Source: an uncultured Bacteroidia bacterium
GTDB lineage: Bacteria; Bacteroidota; Bacteroidia; Bacteroidales; UBA932
Assembly: GCA_902785825.1 (NCBI GenBank)
Contig: CACZZZ010000016.1
Span: 1-58,206, forward strand
Reading direction: 5' to 3'
DNA length: 58,206 nt
In this document: one piece after another, positions 1 through 9,959 of the stretch
Numbering within the stretch: position 1 is the stretch's first letter
Layout of the letters: each line of letters opens with the position of its first letter
Program-made: the position numbers and the translations under genes
Notes under the pieces: model-generated
What the model was told of the DNA's origin: nothing
The model's database searches: none
Seen by the model: the letters and a program-made list of their open reading frames with translations, nothing else

Positions 1-860
<860 letters not shown>

Positions 861-993
861 TGAATCTTTATGATTCGTGAAATTGTCAACCTACTATATT
901 ACTATAATCTGCTGATTTCGATTTTTACACTTTACCTCGTTGTAATCTCTCAGAGTTGTCAATGATCTTGTGCTTCTTTTCCGAAGCGGGCTG

Positions 994-1024
994 CAAAGGT
1001 ACGAACTTTTTTTAATCTGGCAAA
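994..1024 (-). promoter_or_regulatory. Consensus Bacteroidota promoter for the 23S rRNA gene
   Basis: On the minus strand TTTG (1024-1021) is followed by exactly 19 bases and then TACCTTTG (1001-994). This matches the known -33 TTTG / -7 TAnnTTTG pattern of the Bacteroidota primary sigma factor. Transcription should start near 986 and run through a leader of about 125 bases into the 23S rRNA. The leader holds a small GCTTC/GAAGC hairpin (about 973-988) and a TCATTGACA segment resembling those in Bacteroidota 16S-23S spacers. The AT-rich tract upstream is like an UP element. Confidence 0.8.
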
Positions 1025-1095
1025 TTTTTTTTGAAAAATATTTTCCCTATCTTTAATGACCATTCAGATGGAGACAAATACTTATTAATATTATT

Positions 1096-3096
1096 ATGGA
1101 AGATAAACGGAACACCTTGCCGGAAAACGCCCAGAGAGAGCTGAAACCCGGTGAAGAGTACAAACCGCTGCTCGACTCGGGTAGGCAATGGGCCGAGGTC
1201 ACTCCTTACTCAGTGTTTATCGGATTGCTGATGGTGGTGATTTTCTCTGCCGCTGCCGCATATCTCGGCCTCAGGGTCGGCCAGGTCTTCGAGGCGGCGA
1301 TCCCCATTGCCATCATTGCCGTCGGACTCACCAGCGCCCTCGGGAAAAAGGAAGGCCTTGGACAAAATGTGATCATCCAGTCCATCGGAGGCTGCTCAGG
1401 TGCTGTCGTGGCGGGAGCGATATTCACCCTACCCGCCATCTACATCCTCGGGGTGGAGGTCAATTTCACCCAAATGTTCCTGTCATCCTTGTTGGGAGGC
1501 GTGCTGGGAATATTGTTCCTGATCCCTTTCAGGAAATATTTCGTGAAGGAGATGCACGGCAAATATCCTTTCCCCGAGGCTACGGCCACGACCCAGATCC
1601 TGGTCAGCGGAGAAGGAGGCAAGGGAGCGGGAACCCTGCTCGTTAGCGGTCTGATAGGTGGTCTGTACGACTTCCTTGTCAGCACCTTCGGGACCTGGGC
1701 CGACACAGTCAGCACCACGGTCATGGGAATCGGACAAACCATCGCTGACAAGGCAAAGGTCCTGCTTAAGATAAACACCAGCGCCGCCGTACTCGGCCTG
1801 GGCTATATCATCGGGCTCAAATACGCCTTCGTGATCTGCTGTGGAAGCCTATTGGTCTGGCTTGTGATAATCCCGCTGATGAATATTCTATGGGGCGGCC
1901 AGGTCATCGACCTGATGAACACAGGCGTCACGGCGACAATCGGTGAGATGTCACCAGACCAGATATTCAAGGATTACGCCAGGCATATCGGAATCGGAGG
2001 CATCGCGACAGCCGGAATAATCGGGATCATCAAGTCGTTCGGGGTCATCAAGTCGGCTGTGGGGCTGGCTGTGAGGGAGTTCAAGGGCCCAACCAAGAGC
2101 GGCGACAATGCCATCCAGAGCGAAACGAAGGATCTCCGGACTGACGAGGACATCCCGATGAAAACCATCGTGTTCGGTATAGTCATAGCGCTCTTGGCGG
2201 TATTCGCCTTCTTCGCCTTCGGAGGCGTGGTCAATAATATCTGGCAAGCGATTGTCGGCCTGCTTATCGTGGGCATCATATCATTCCTCTTTACCACCGT
2301 CGCCGCCAACGCGATAGCGATCGTCGGAACTAACCCGGTCAGTGGCATGACCCTCATGACGTTGATCATCGCCTCCCTGATCCTCGTCGCTGTAGGTCTG
2401 AAAGGCAACGCGGGCATGGCAGCCGCCCTGATCATCGGAGGAGTTGTCTGCACTGCCCTCTCTGTGGCCGGTTCCTTTATCACTGACCTCAAGATCGGTT
2501 ATTGGATCGGCAGCACGCCCAAGAAGCAGGAAGGCTGGAAGTTCGTCGGCGTCGCCGTCGCGGCCGCCACGGTCTGCGGAGTCATGCTTGTCCTCAACAA
2601 GACTTACGGATTCGTTGGCGACCAGGCTCTTGTAGCCCCCCAGGCAAACGCGATGGCCGCGGTGATCCAGCCGATGATGAACGGAGGCGGAGCTCCCTGG
2701 CTGCTTTACGGAATAGGCGCTGTTATCGCCACCCTTCTGACCATATTCAAGGTGCCGGCCCTGGCTTTCGCCCTCGGTATGTTCATCCCTATCGACCTGA
2801 ACCTCCCTCTGCTCGTCGGAGGCGCCATCTCCTGGTACGTCAGCACAAGGACCAAGGATAAAGAAGTCAATGACGCGAGACAGAACAAGGGAACCCTTAT
2901 CGCTTCCGGTTTCATCGCTGGCGGTGCCCTGATGGGTGTCGTGAGCGCTCTGCTGAAGTTCTTCAATGTGGACTGGTTCATGTCCGGGTGGAACGCGGCC
3001 TACGGTGAGGCTATAGCGATTGTTCCTTTCGTGGCGCTGATAGCGTACATGATCATTTCTTCAATGAAAGTTAATAACAATGGAAAAGATAATTGA
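1096..3096 (+). CDS. OPT family oligopeptide transporter
   Basis: This 666-residue inner-membrane protein is almost entirely hydrophobic helices, by eye about 14-16 membrane segments, beginning near residue 37 after a hydrophilic N-terminus. The early glycine-rich segment with AYLGLRVGQVFEAAIP, and the KYPFPEATATTQILVSGE stretch near residues 155-175, are typical of the bacterial OPT (oligopeptide transporter) branch. The family imports small peptides, probably by proton symport. Its last 17 bases overlap the start of the tripeptidase gene pepT, so uptake and cleavage of peptides are likely co-translated. The ATG at 1096 is the first good start after the AT-rich region shared with the divergent 23S promoter. 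A metal-peptide conjugate substrate, as in eukaryotic YSL members of the superfamily, cannot be excluded. Confidence 0.9.
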   Translation: MEDKRNTLPENAQRELKPGEEYKPLLDSGRQWAEVTPYSVFIGLLMVVIFSAAAAYLGLRVGQVFEAAIPIAIIAVGLTSALGKKEGLGQNVIIQSIGGCSGAVVAGAIFTLPAIYILGVEVNFTQMFLSSLLGGVLGILFLIPFRKYFVKEMHGKYPFPEATATTQILVSGEGGKGAGTLLVSGLIGGLYDFLVSTFGTWADTVSTTVMGIGQTIADKAKVLLKINTSAAVLGLGYIIGLKYAFVICCGSLLVWLVIIPLMNILWGGQVIDLMNTGVTATIGEMSPDQIFKDYARHIGIGGIATAGIIGIIKSFGVIKSAVGLAVREFKGPTKSGDNAIQSETKDLRTDEDIPMKTIVFGIVIALLAVFAFFAFGGVVNNIWQAIVGLLIVGIISFLFTTVAANAIAIVGTNPVSGMTLMTLIIASLILVAVGLKGNAGMAAALIIGGVVCTALSVAGSFITDLKIGYWIGSTPKKQEGWKFVGVAVAAATVCGVMLVLNKTYGFVGDQALVAPQANAMAAVIQPMMNGGGAPWLLYGIGAVIATLLTIFKVPALAFALGMFIPIDLNLPLLVGGAISWYVSTRTKDKEVNDARQNKGTLIASGFIAGGALMGVVSALLKFFNVDWFMSGWNAAYGEAIAIVPFVALIAYMIISSMKVNNNGKDN

Positions 3097-4300
3097 CAGG
3101 TTTTTAAGGTACGTCGCCGTGGACACACAGAGCGACGAGAACTCAGAGAGCCAGCCTTCCACGGCCAAACAGCTCAACCTTCTCGCGATGCTCAAGGATG
3201 AGCTCACGGCAATGGGTGTGGAAGCGGTTCTGGATGAATATGGCTACGTGATGGCCTCAATTCCCTCCAATATTGAGGCGAAAGTGCCGGCTATCGGATT
3301 CATAGCCCATGTGGACACGGCCCCAGACGCCTCCGGGGCAAACGTCAAACCTCAGATCATCGATGAATATGACGGCGGGGATATTCCTCTTAAAGGAGTG
3401 CCGGGACTGGCCTTGAAGCCTTCCGATTTCCCTGAGATGCTCCATTATGTCGGCCAGACCCTCATCACCACCGATGGGACAACCTTGCTCGGAGCCGATG
3501 ACAAAGCCGGGGTCGCCGAGATAATGGACGCTGTCCAGTACATCATGGAACATCCTGAATATAAGCATGGTGACATCAAGATTGGATTCACTCCCGACGA
3601 GGAAATCGGACGAGGGGTAGTGAAGTTTGATGTCGGGAAGTTCGGGGCTGATTATGCCTACACAATGGACGGAGGCGAGATCGGTGAGCTGGAGTTCGAG
3701 AACTTCAACGCCGCATCCGCCAAGATCCGCATCCAGGGACGGAATGTCCATCCCGGATCCGCGAAGGGGAAGATGAGGAACGCCATCCTGATCGCGATGG
3801 AGCTGAATTCCCTGCTGCCTGTGGAGCAGAGGCCTGAATACACGGAAGGCTACGAGGGCTTCTTCCACCTTATCGGGATCAGCGGATCGGTCGAGGAGGC
3901 TTCAATCTCGTACATTATCCGTGACCACAACCGCAAGCTTTTCGAGAATAAGAAGGACACCATCCAGAGGTGCTGCGATTTCATCAATATGAAATATGGC
4001 GAGGGCACGGCCACGCCCACAGTGAAGGACCAGTATTACAACATGCGTGAGAAGGTCGAACCTCACTACATTGTGGTGGAAAAGGCAGTCAAGGCGATGG
4101 AGATGGCGGGAATAAAGCCGAAGATCCAGCCGATCCGGGGCGGAACCGACGGGGCGAACCTCAGTTTCAAAGGTCTCCCATGCCCGAATATATTCGCTGG
4201 GGGACTGAACTTCCATGGCAAGATGGAGTTCGTCCCCACGCAATCGATTGAAAAAGCTTCCGAGGTGATCCTCAACCTTATCTCGCTCTTTGCGGAATAG
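3080..4300 (+). CDS. pepT: Peptidase T (tripeptide aminopeptidase)
   Basis: This 406-residue protein has the normal length of PepT, a cytoplasmic di-zinc M20 family enzyme that removes the N-terminal residue from tripeptides. Visible zinc-site residues are His77 and Asp79 in AHVDTAPD, Asp140 in LLGADDKAG, the glutamates in TPDEEIGRG (174-175), Asp197 in YTMDGGE and a C-terminal histidine in GLNFHGKMEF. There is no signal peptide. The ATG at 3080 lies inside the end of the OPT transporter gene (17-base overlap), which suggests coupling. It ends 9 bases before the end of the convergent GH120 gene, leaving no room for separate terminators. Confidence 0.96.
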   Translation: MEKIIDRFLRYVAVDTQSDENSESQPSTAKQLNLLAMLKDELTAMGVEAVLDEYGYVMASIPSNIEAKVPAIGFIAHVDTAPDASGANVKPQIIDEYDGGDIPLKGVPGLALKPSDFPEMLHYVGQTLITTDGTTLLGADDKAGVAEIMDAVQYIMEHPEYKHGDIKIGFTPDEEIGRGVVKFDVGKFGADYAYTMDGGEIGELEFENFNAASAKIRIQGRNVHPGSAKGKMRNAILIAMELNSLLPVEQRPEYTEGYEGFFHLIGISGSVEEASISYIIRDHNRKLFENKKDTIQRCCDFINMKYGEGTATPTVKDQYYNMREKVEPHYIVVEKAVKAMEMAGIKPKIQPIRGGTDGANLSFKGLPCPNIFAGGLNFHGKMEFVPTQSIEKASEVILNLISLFAE

Positions 4301-4309
4301 AGCCAGGAT

Positions 4310-6136
4310 TTACCGCCAGACAGTCATTGTCTGGCCGGAAAGATTTCCGAACGGACCCGGGGTCGTGCCAGAGGCAGGCCTCGGGTTTTTGAAATAGTCG
4401 AGATCAATCAGAACCGGAGTCCCGTCCGCGTTCTCGTAAGGATAATCCGTAAGGAATGTCACTCCAAGCCGCTGGGCATCAACAATCCGGAGATTACTTT
4501 CAAGATGAGGTAAACCGTTTATTTTCAGCCTGATAGTCTCACCTTCGAAAAACATTTCAAATTTCGGATCCTTGACCAGGACATTGTCCTTGACAAAAGC
4601 CGGATGGTCAGCTTCTTTGTACCTTGCGAGCTCCCAGCTTGTGTCCCCGTCCGTCGAGCAAAAGATATTGCTGAAGAAACGATAGTCTGAATGCTCTATC
4701 CTGCTGATTCCCTTTACCGCTGTCGAATGGGCTTTTTGGTATGGGACGAAGCGCTGGTCTTCCCAATCGATATGACGGATCTTCCCATAAATGAAATTGT
4801 GGATGAATGCGCCTCCTTCCGCCGCGTCCAGCAACGAATATTCCGACAAGAGGATATTGTTGTCCAAGATGAAAGGGCCATGGTTCATCTCCAGGAAAAC
4901 GTCCTGCTGCCAATTGTTGAAGAACAGGTTGGAGGACACCCGCGATCCCTGGGCCATCCAGTCCAGCCATATCGCCTGATTGCAGTCATGGATGCAATTG
5001 TCGTGGATGTAGGTGTCGATAGCGCCATGGAACTTTATCCCGCTGAGCTCGGCCCCGTTGTACTGGTCTGACCCTTTGACGAACACATTGAAAATGTGGT
5101 TCCCGTAAATCTCGCTGAAAGCGCAACCCATACTGCCGCATATTCCTGTCTGGCCACAGTCTGAAATAACGTTGTTCCTGACTATATGTGATCCTATGTT
5201 CTCCCGATTCCAACCTCTCTCGAGCGCTTTGAATATGGTTTCGAGATAATGGATGGAGCCATCGATATGACGAGGGTCATTCCTCCATTCGTCCTGGCCT
5301 GTCCCAGCCTCTTTTCCGAGAGTTATACCGCTGGCATGGGAATTCTTTATGACGTTATTCTCTATGATCCAGCCCTTGCTCCAGTGAGGGGCGACCATGC
5401 CGACCTGCTCCGCGGTCGGGGCCGCCCACTGGGTAGCGGCTTGACTGATGTGGAACCCCCTGAGGGTTATATAGTTGATAGCCTCGCGGGTAGGATAGAA
5501 ACATGTAGGACGCACATTGATCTCAACTGTTTCCTTGTTGGGATCCTTCCCGTCGAAACACGCGAGTATGGTTGTCGTGTTTTCTTCCACCGTCGCGTAC
5601 CAGTTCAGCCTGACACCTTCAGGATCTCTGAGGGTCGTCCTTGTGACCTGGAGCGAATCCGGAGATGGCGCCTCATACAGGGATATTTCATTAATGTAAA
5701 CATCCGCCAGATGCATGGGAAATTTAGTCTCAAGCCAGTCTCCCTTGAACTCTTCCGCAAAAGGATTGAAGCTTCCAAAAAGGGAATTAGGCACGGTCAC
5801 TGACCAGATGTCACTGCCTTTACGTACCTTTTTCCAACCCGTGACTATCTCCGATCCCTTGATTTCTACCTTCTCTCCTTCAGCGGCCCTGTAAAGGATC
5901 CTGCTGCTCTCTCCCCTGCCGCCTCTTTGAGGATCGACCCATTCGCGATAGACGCCCTCATGTACGGTGATGGTATCGCCTGGCAAAGCGATCCTCGCAG
6001 CGGCGTTGATTGTCAAGAAAGGATCGCCAAGAGTTCCGGAAGCAAGGTCGCTGCCACTCTTGCAAACATGAAATTCCCTCCCGAAGAGTGCCAACGGGAG
6101 GAAAAGCGGCAATACCGCCAAAAATTTATATTTCAT
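4310..6136 (-). CDS. GH120 family beta-xylosidase, right-handed beta-helix, exported
   Basis: This 608-residue protein has a signal peptide (about residues 1-19) followed by the DUF1565-type start of a parallel beta-helix (HVCKSGSDLASGTLGDPF, then VHEGVYREWVDP). The whole sequence runs closely parallel, from memory, to the Thermoanaerobacterium GH120 beta-xylosidase XylC, including DWL...DVYIN, WSKGWIIENN and the C-terminal DTDY-like segment. The XylC catalytic pair is conserved: Asp392 in WLDWMAQG (nucleophile) and Glu416 in LEMNHGP (acid/base). The product should release xylose from xylo-oligosaccharides in the periplasm or outside. It lies 8 bases downstream of the threonine dehydrogenase gene, an odd partner, so it may be carried along by that transcript. 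Assignment to GH120 rather than another beta-helix family is fairly secure. Confidence 0.85.
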   Translation of the reverse strand: MKYKFLAVLPLFLPLALFGREFHVCKSGSDLASGTLGDPFLTINAAARIALPGDTITVHEGVYREWVDPQRGGRGESSRILYRAAEGEKVEIKGSEIVTGWKKVRKGSDIWSVTVPNSLFGSFNPFAEEFKGDWLETKFPMHLADVYINEISLYEAPSPDSLQVTRTTLRDPEGVRLNWYATVEENTTTILACFDGKDPNKETVEINVRPTCFYPTREAINYITLRGFHISQAATQWAAPTAEQVGMVAPHWSKGWIIENNVIKNSHASGITLGKEAGTGQDEWRNDPRHIDGSIHYLETIFKALERGWNRENIGSHIVRNNVISDCGQTGICGSMGCAFSEIYGNHIFNVFVKGSDQYNGAELSGIKFHGAIDTYIHDNCIHDCNQAIWLDWMAQGSRVSSNLFFNNWQQDVFLEMNHGPFILDNNILLSEYSLLDAAEGGAFIHNFIYGKIRHIDWEDQRFVPYQKAHSTAVKGISRIEHSDYRFFSNIFCSTDGDTSWELARYKEADHPAFVKDNVLVKDPKFEMFFEGETIRLKINGLPHLESNLRIVDAQRLGVTFLTDYPYENADGTPVLIDLDYFKNPRPASGTTPGPFGNLSGQTMTVWR

Positions 6137-6144
6137 ATATTTCT

Positions 6145-7098
6145 CTAAAGTAACTTCTTCCGGAGAGCGTCGATCATATCGACGGTCATGCCCTCAAGAT
6201 CGTATGACGGCTTCCAGTCCCACTCAGCGCGGGCGCAGCTGTCATCCATCTTGTCCGGCCAGGACTCAGCGATGGCCTGGCGGACGGGATCGACCTCATA
6301 ACGCATCTTGAATCCAGGAATATGCTCGGTGATCTTCGCCTTTAGGATCTCAGGATCGAAGCTCATGGAAGCGATATTGAATGAATTGCGATGGATGAGC
6401 CTTGAAGGATCGGCGTTCATGATATCGACAGCGGCCTTCAGGGCGTCGGGCATGTACATCATGTCCATGAAGGTTCCGGGAGCGATCGGGCAGACAAATT
6501 CCTCACCCTTGACAGCGGCGTAGTAAATCTCCACGGCGTAATCAGTCGTGCCTCCTCCGGGAAGGGTCACGTTGGAGATCAGTCCAGGGAAACGGACCGA
6601 ACGGGTGTCAACACCGTATTTGTGGAAATAGTAATCGCTGAGAAGCTCCGTGGCGACCTTTGTGCAGCCATACATGGAACGGGGTCTCTGGATCGTGTCC
6701 TGGGGAGTGTCCTTGCGAGGTGTCTCAGGTCCGAAAGATCCAATGGAAGAAGGAGTGAAGACAGCGCAGTGGTTGTCCCTCGCGATCTCGAGGATATTCA
6801 TCAAACCGTCGATCTGGATATGCCAAGCCAGCTGGGGCTTCCGCTCCGCGACGGCGGACAGCAGGGCCGCGAGGTTGTAGATGGTGTCGATGTCGTACTT
6901 CTTGACAACCTCAAGAAGCTGCTCACCATTACACACATCAGCCTCCGCCGCGGGGCCGCTCTCCAGAAGCTCGCCTTTAGGCTCCGCTCCTTTGATATAA
7001 CCAGCGACAACATTGCCTTCAGGGATCATTCTCCTGATTTTCATCGTCAGCTCGGAACCGATTTGTCCGGTTGACCCGATCACAAGTACATTTTTCAT
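6145..7098 (-). CDS. L-threonine 3-dehydrogenase, SDR type
   Basis: This 317-residue NAD(P)-dependent protein has the extended SDR Rossmann start GSTGQIGSE (residues 8-16) and the catalytic Tyr143/Lys147 in SMYGCTKVATELL. Its sequence and length fit the UDP-galactose-epimerase-like threonine dehydrogenases known from Bacteroidota and Thermoplasma, which oxidise L-threonine to 2-amino-3-ketobutyrate. The divergent neighbour encodes the enzyme that splits that unstable product, which strongly supports the role. It is cytoplasmic. It is followed after 8 bases by the GH120 gene. The main alternative is a sugar-nucleotide epimerase, but the gene pair argues against that. Confidence 0.85.
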   Translation of the reverse strand: MKNVLVIGSTGQIGSELTMKIRRMIPEGNVVAGYIKGAEPKGELLESGPAAEADVCNGEQLLEVVKKYDIDTIYNLAALLSAVAERKPQLAWHIQIDGLMNILEIARDNHCAVFTPSSIGSFGPETPRKDTPQDTIQRPRSMYGCTKVATELLSDYYFHKYGVDTRSVRFPGLISNVTLPGGGTTDYAVEIYYAAVKGEEFVCPIAPGTFMDMMYMPDALKAAVDIMNADPSRLIHRNSFNIASMSFDPEILKAKITEHIPGFKMRYEVDPVRQAIAESWPDKMDDSCARAEWDWKPSYDLEGMTVDMIDALRKKLL

Positions 7099-7132
7099 TG
7101 TCTTTAATGAATAAATCGCTAAATTAGCATCG

Positions 7133-7164
7133 CAAAGTTACATTAATTTCACGGAAACACGAAA
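7133..7164 (-). promoter_or_regulatory. Promoter for the threonine dehydrogenase gene
   Basis: On the minus strand TAACTTTG (7140-7133) matches the TAnnTTTG -7 box. A TTTC (7164-7161) lies 20 bases further upstream as a fair -33 box. The site lies in the 86-base gap between the two divergent threonine-catabolism genes. No equally good box could be seen for kbl on the plus strand. Confidence 0.5.
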
Positions 7165-7184
7165 CTAATTAAACAATTATAATC

Positions 7185-8375
7185 ATGTACGGCAAATTTC
7201 AGGAACATTTGAAAGCAGAGCTTGCCTCCATCCAGGAAGCTGGCCTGTACAAGAACGAGAGGAACATCGCCTCCGCCCAGTCCGCCGAGATCACTCTCCA
7301 GGACGGCAGCAAGGCCCTTAATTTCTGCGCTAACAACTATCTCGGACTTGCCGACTCTCCGAGGCTCATCGAGGCCGCCAAGAAGGCTATGGACGAGAGA
7401 GGATTCGGAATGAGTTCGGTGCGCTTCATCTGCGGCACCCAGGATCTCCACAAAGAGCTTGAGAAAGCCATCTCCGATTTCTTCAAGACCGAGGACACTA
7501 TCCTCTACGCTTCCTGCTTCGATGCCAACGGAGGAGTCTTCGAGCCCCTTCTCACCGCTGAGGACGCCATTATCTCTGACTCACTCAACCACGCTTCCAT
7601 CATCGACGGAGTACGCCTGTGCAAGGCTGTCCGCTACCGCTACGCCAACGCTGACATGGAAGACCTTGAGCGCTGCCTCAAGGAGGCCCAGGCCCAGAGG
7701 TTCAGGATCATCTGCACCGACGGTGTGTTCTCGATGGACGGCAATGTCGCCCCGATGGACAAGATCTGTGAACTCGCCGAGAAATATGACGCCCTGGTCA
7801 TGGTGGATGAGAGCCACAGCGCCGGAGTCGTCGGTAAGACCGGCCGCGGAGTCGCGGAGCAGTTCGACTGCTACGGAAGGATCGACATATTCACAGGCAC
7901 ACTCGGAAAGGCTTTCGGAGGCACCGTGGGCGGATTCACCACCGGCCGCAAGGAGATTATCGACATGCTGCGCCAGCGCTCCAGGCCTTACCTGTTCTCC
8001 AACTCCCTGCCTCCTATGATCGTGGCAGCCGGAATCGAGATGTTCAAGATGCTTGGTGAGAGCAACGAGCTCCACGACCGCCAGCAGGAGAATGTGAAGT
8101 ACTTCCGCGACGCCATGATGGCCGCCGGTTTCGACATCAAGCCGACCCAAAGCGCCATTTGCGCCGTCATGCTTTACGACGCTCCCCTCTCACAGAAATT
8201 CGCAGCCAAGATGGCTGAAGAAGGGATATTCGTGACAGGCTTCTACTATCCTGTCGTCCCTAAGGGACAGGCCCGAATCAGGGTGCAGCTTTCCGCGGCC
8301 CACAAAAAAGAACACCTTGACAAAGCCATCGCTGCCTTCATCAAGGTGGGTAAGGAACTTGGAGTGATCAAGTAG
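7185..8375 (+). CDS. kbl: 2-amino-3-ketobutyrate CoA ligase (glycine C-acetyltransferase)
   Basis: This 396-residue PLP enzyme of the alpha-oxoamine synthase family converts 2-amino-3-ketobutyrate and CoA to glycine and acetyl-CoA. The PLP lysine is Lys242 in GTLGKAFGGTVGG. Asp208 and His211 in VDESHSAG are the usual cofactor contacts, and NFCANNYLGL near residue 46 is a family signature. The length is standard and there is no signal peptide. It is transcribed away from the threonine dehydrogenase gene, completing the two-step threonine-to-glycine pathway. It stops 3 bases before the end of the convergent phosphodiesterase-like gene. Confidence 0.95.
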   Translation: MYGKFQEHLKAELASIQEAGLYKNERNIASAQSAEITLQDGSKALNFCANNYLGLADSPRLIEAAKKAMDERGFGMSSVRFICGTQDLHKELEKAISDFFKTEDTILYASCFDANGGVFEPLLTAEDAIISDSLNHASIIDGVRLCKAVRYRYANADMEDLERCLKEAQAQRFRIICTDGVFSMDGNVAPMDKICELAEKYDALVMVDESHSAGVVGKTGRGVAEQFDCYGRIDIFTGTLGKAFGGTVGGFTTGRKEIIDMLRQRSRPYLFSNSLPPMIVAAGIEMFKMLGESNELHDRQQENVKYFRDAMMAAGFDIKPTQSAICAVMLYDAPLSQKFAAKMAEEGIFVTGFYYPVVPKGQARIRVQLSAAHKKEHLDKAIAAFIKVGKELGVIK

Positions 8376-8378
8376 AGA

Positions 8379-9941
8379 TTAATCGTACCATAGCATTGAG
8401 GCCGGAAGGTTTTCGACCTCAATGCCTTCGCCAACAAGACCCACTTCGATATTCTCACCGCCATAATTCTCGAAATACGGGATCTCAATACGGTGGAAGC
8501 CTGCTTCGAGCTGGATCCAAGCCTCAGCGAATCCGCCTCCGTCCCTATCAAGGTCAAAAAGAGGCTTACCGTCCAGGAAGAGCTTGGAACCGTCATCTGA
8601 AGCCAGCGAGAACAGATAAAGTCCGGTTTTCTCAATCTTCATGAGAGTGTTGAAGTTGAATCCGAAATGATCCTCCTGGCGTTTTGCCGAGGTGGATAGG
8701 AACGGGATGGTTCCTTTGGCCACCACAGGGCTGGAAAGAGCTTCGCCCACACTCATGAAAGGACCTTCGTGGTAGGTGTAACGCACGCCATGGCCTTTAG
8801 GTGCGGCTTTGATCGCCGGGAAGGTCGCCGAGGCCTTAGGTGCCTCAGGCTCTTTGTAATATGAAGGGTCGAAGGGCTCGCTCTTCACTCCGTTGCCAGG
8901 GGTGAAATCAAGGCCCAAAAGGTCGGCGATCGTGGCCGCTATCTGTTTGGTATAGAACGGGCCGTTATTCTCAGTCTCGCCGGCAGCGGGGATATTCCTA
9001 CCCAAAGCCATCAGCCAAGTGTGGTTGGCACCCCTGACATCCGCTCCGTGGCTCTTGAATTTTTCCCCATTGCCTCTGCCGTGGTCGGTGGAGATCAGGT
9101 AGGTCGTCTTGCCTTTATAGAAAGGATCCGCCTCACAAGTCTCCACAATGTCGCGGATGAAACCGTCTGTCTGACGGATTATCTCAAGGTACTTGTCATA
9201 TTCCCCACCATGACCATACTCGTCAGTGGCGCCAAAAGAGACGAACAGCAGTTTCGGATGGTCATTCCGGAGGGTCTCCATGGCATAAGCGTAAGTGAAC
9301 GCGTCAGGCCTTTCCCCTCCTCTGGGGCCACCATACATGCTCTCCATCATCCTATCGATCATCTTCAGCCTCGGGCTCGGATTCGGGGACGCGTTCTGCT
9401 CGTAGGCGGTGCTCCCGGGGAAGCCGCCACGCTCGTTGTTGACCGCGAAACGGATCGACTCCCAGGAGCCGTAAACCATGACATGGTCCTTGTAACGGGG
9501 ATCCTTGTTCGCGACCTCCATGACACTGACGTTGGGATTCGGAATAGGGTCATTCTCAATGATTCTCTCGTCATCAGCCCAACCGCAGAACATCTCGCTG
9601 TAGCCAGGATAGGAGAACGACTTATTGTTGAAGACCTGCATGAGGCTGTTCTTGTTCCGGTTGCCGAGCAAATAGCCATTCGAGGCTATATGGCTCCACA
9701 CGAACGGCATGAGCGCTTCTCTGCGAGCCTCTGGGGTTGGTTTCCAATACTTGGCTTTCAATGCCTCCGGATCCTTGACGAAACGTGGATCGGAAATAAG
9801 GGTTGAATCGGCTCCGGTAAAGACTTCCTGCCAACGCAGGCCGTCAAAAGTTATCACTATCACCTTCGGATCCTTATCCGCTTTGGAGCATGATGCAACA
9901 AGGGCGCAAACGCCCATCAAAAAGACAATTATTCTTCTCAT
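8379..9941 (-). CDS. Alkaline-phosphatase-fold hydrolase lipoprotein with PA14-like C-terminus (copy 2)
   Basis: This 520-residue lipoprotein (signal ending LVASC, Cys18) carries an alkaline-phosphatase-superfamily domain (about 25-340). Metal-ligand candidates are Asp33 in TFDGLRW, the Asp/His pair in ATDEYGHGG, Asp-His in STDHGRG and the later ANHTW histidine. Ser110 in FSYPGYSE sits where nucleotide pyrophosphatase-type enzymes have their nucleophile (TFPN). The C-terminal 130 residues (DHFGFNFN..., SDDGSKLFLD, GFHRIEIPYFENYGG) form a PA14-like, probably sugar-binding module. It is last in an operon with its paralogue and a XylR-like regulator. The substrate is not evident: phosphodiester or phosphomonoester modifications on glycans are possible, and sulfate is less likely without a CxPxR sulfatase motif. 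Confidence 0.75.
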   Translation of the reverse strand: MRRIIVFLMGVCALVASCSKADKDPKVIVITFDGLRWQEVFTGADSTLISDPRFVKDPEALKAKYWKPTPEARREALMPFVWSHIASNGYLLGNRNKNSLMQVFNNKSFSYPGYSEMFCGWADDERIIENDPIPNPNVSVMEVANKDPRYKDHVMVYGSWESIRFAVNNERGGFPGSTAYEQNASPNPSPRLKMIDRMMESMYGGPRGGERPDAFTYAYAMETLRNDHPKLLFVSFGATDEYGHGGEYDKYLEIIRQTDGFIRDIVETCEADPFYKGKTTYLISTDHGRGNGEKFKSHGADVRGANHTWLMALGRNIPAAGETENNGPFYTKQIAATIADLLGLDFTPGNGVKSEPFDPSYYKEPEAPKASATFPAIKAAPKGHGVRYTYHEGPFMSVGEALSSPVVAKGTIPFLSTSAKRQEDHFGFNFNTLMKIEKTGLYLFSLASDDGSKLFLDGKPLFDLDRDGGGFAEAWIQLEAGFHRIEIPYFENYGGENIEVGLVGEGIEVENLPASMLWYD

Positions 9942-9959
9942 TATCTGTAAGTTGTTTTA

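Noticed and set aside
895..970. TTGACA-like segments in the 23S leader as sigma-70 -35 boxes
   Set aside because: Bacteroidota promoters do not use TTGACA/TATAAT; these segments lie downstream of the consensus promoter and resemble normal 16S-23S spacer sequence.
870..1095. tRNA-Ile/tRNA-Ala or 16S remnant upstream of 23S
   Set aside because: No cloverleaf or 16S 3' sequence could be found; the region is AT-rich and contains a promoter instead.
6960..6990. GGCTCCGCTCC in the threonine dehydrogenase gene as another GAGCGGAG repeat
   Set aside because: Only a short core matches, and the encoded residues (GAEPKGE) fit the protein naturally.
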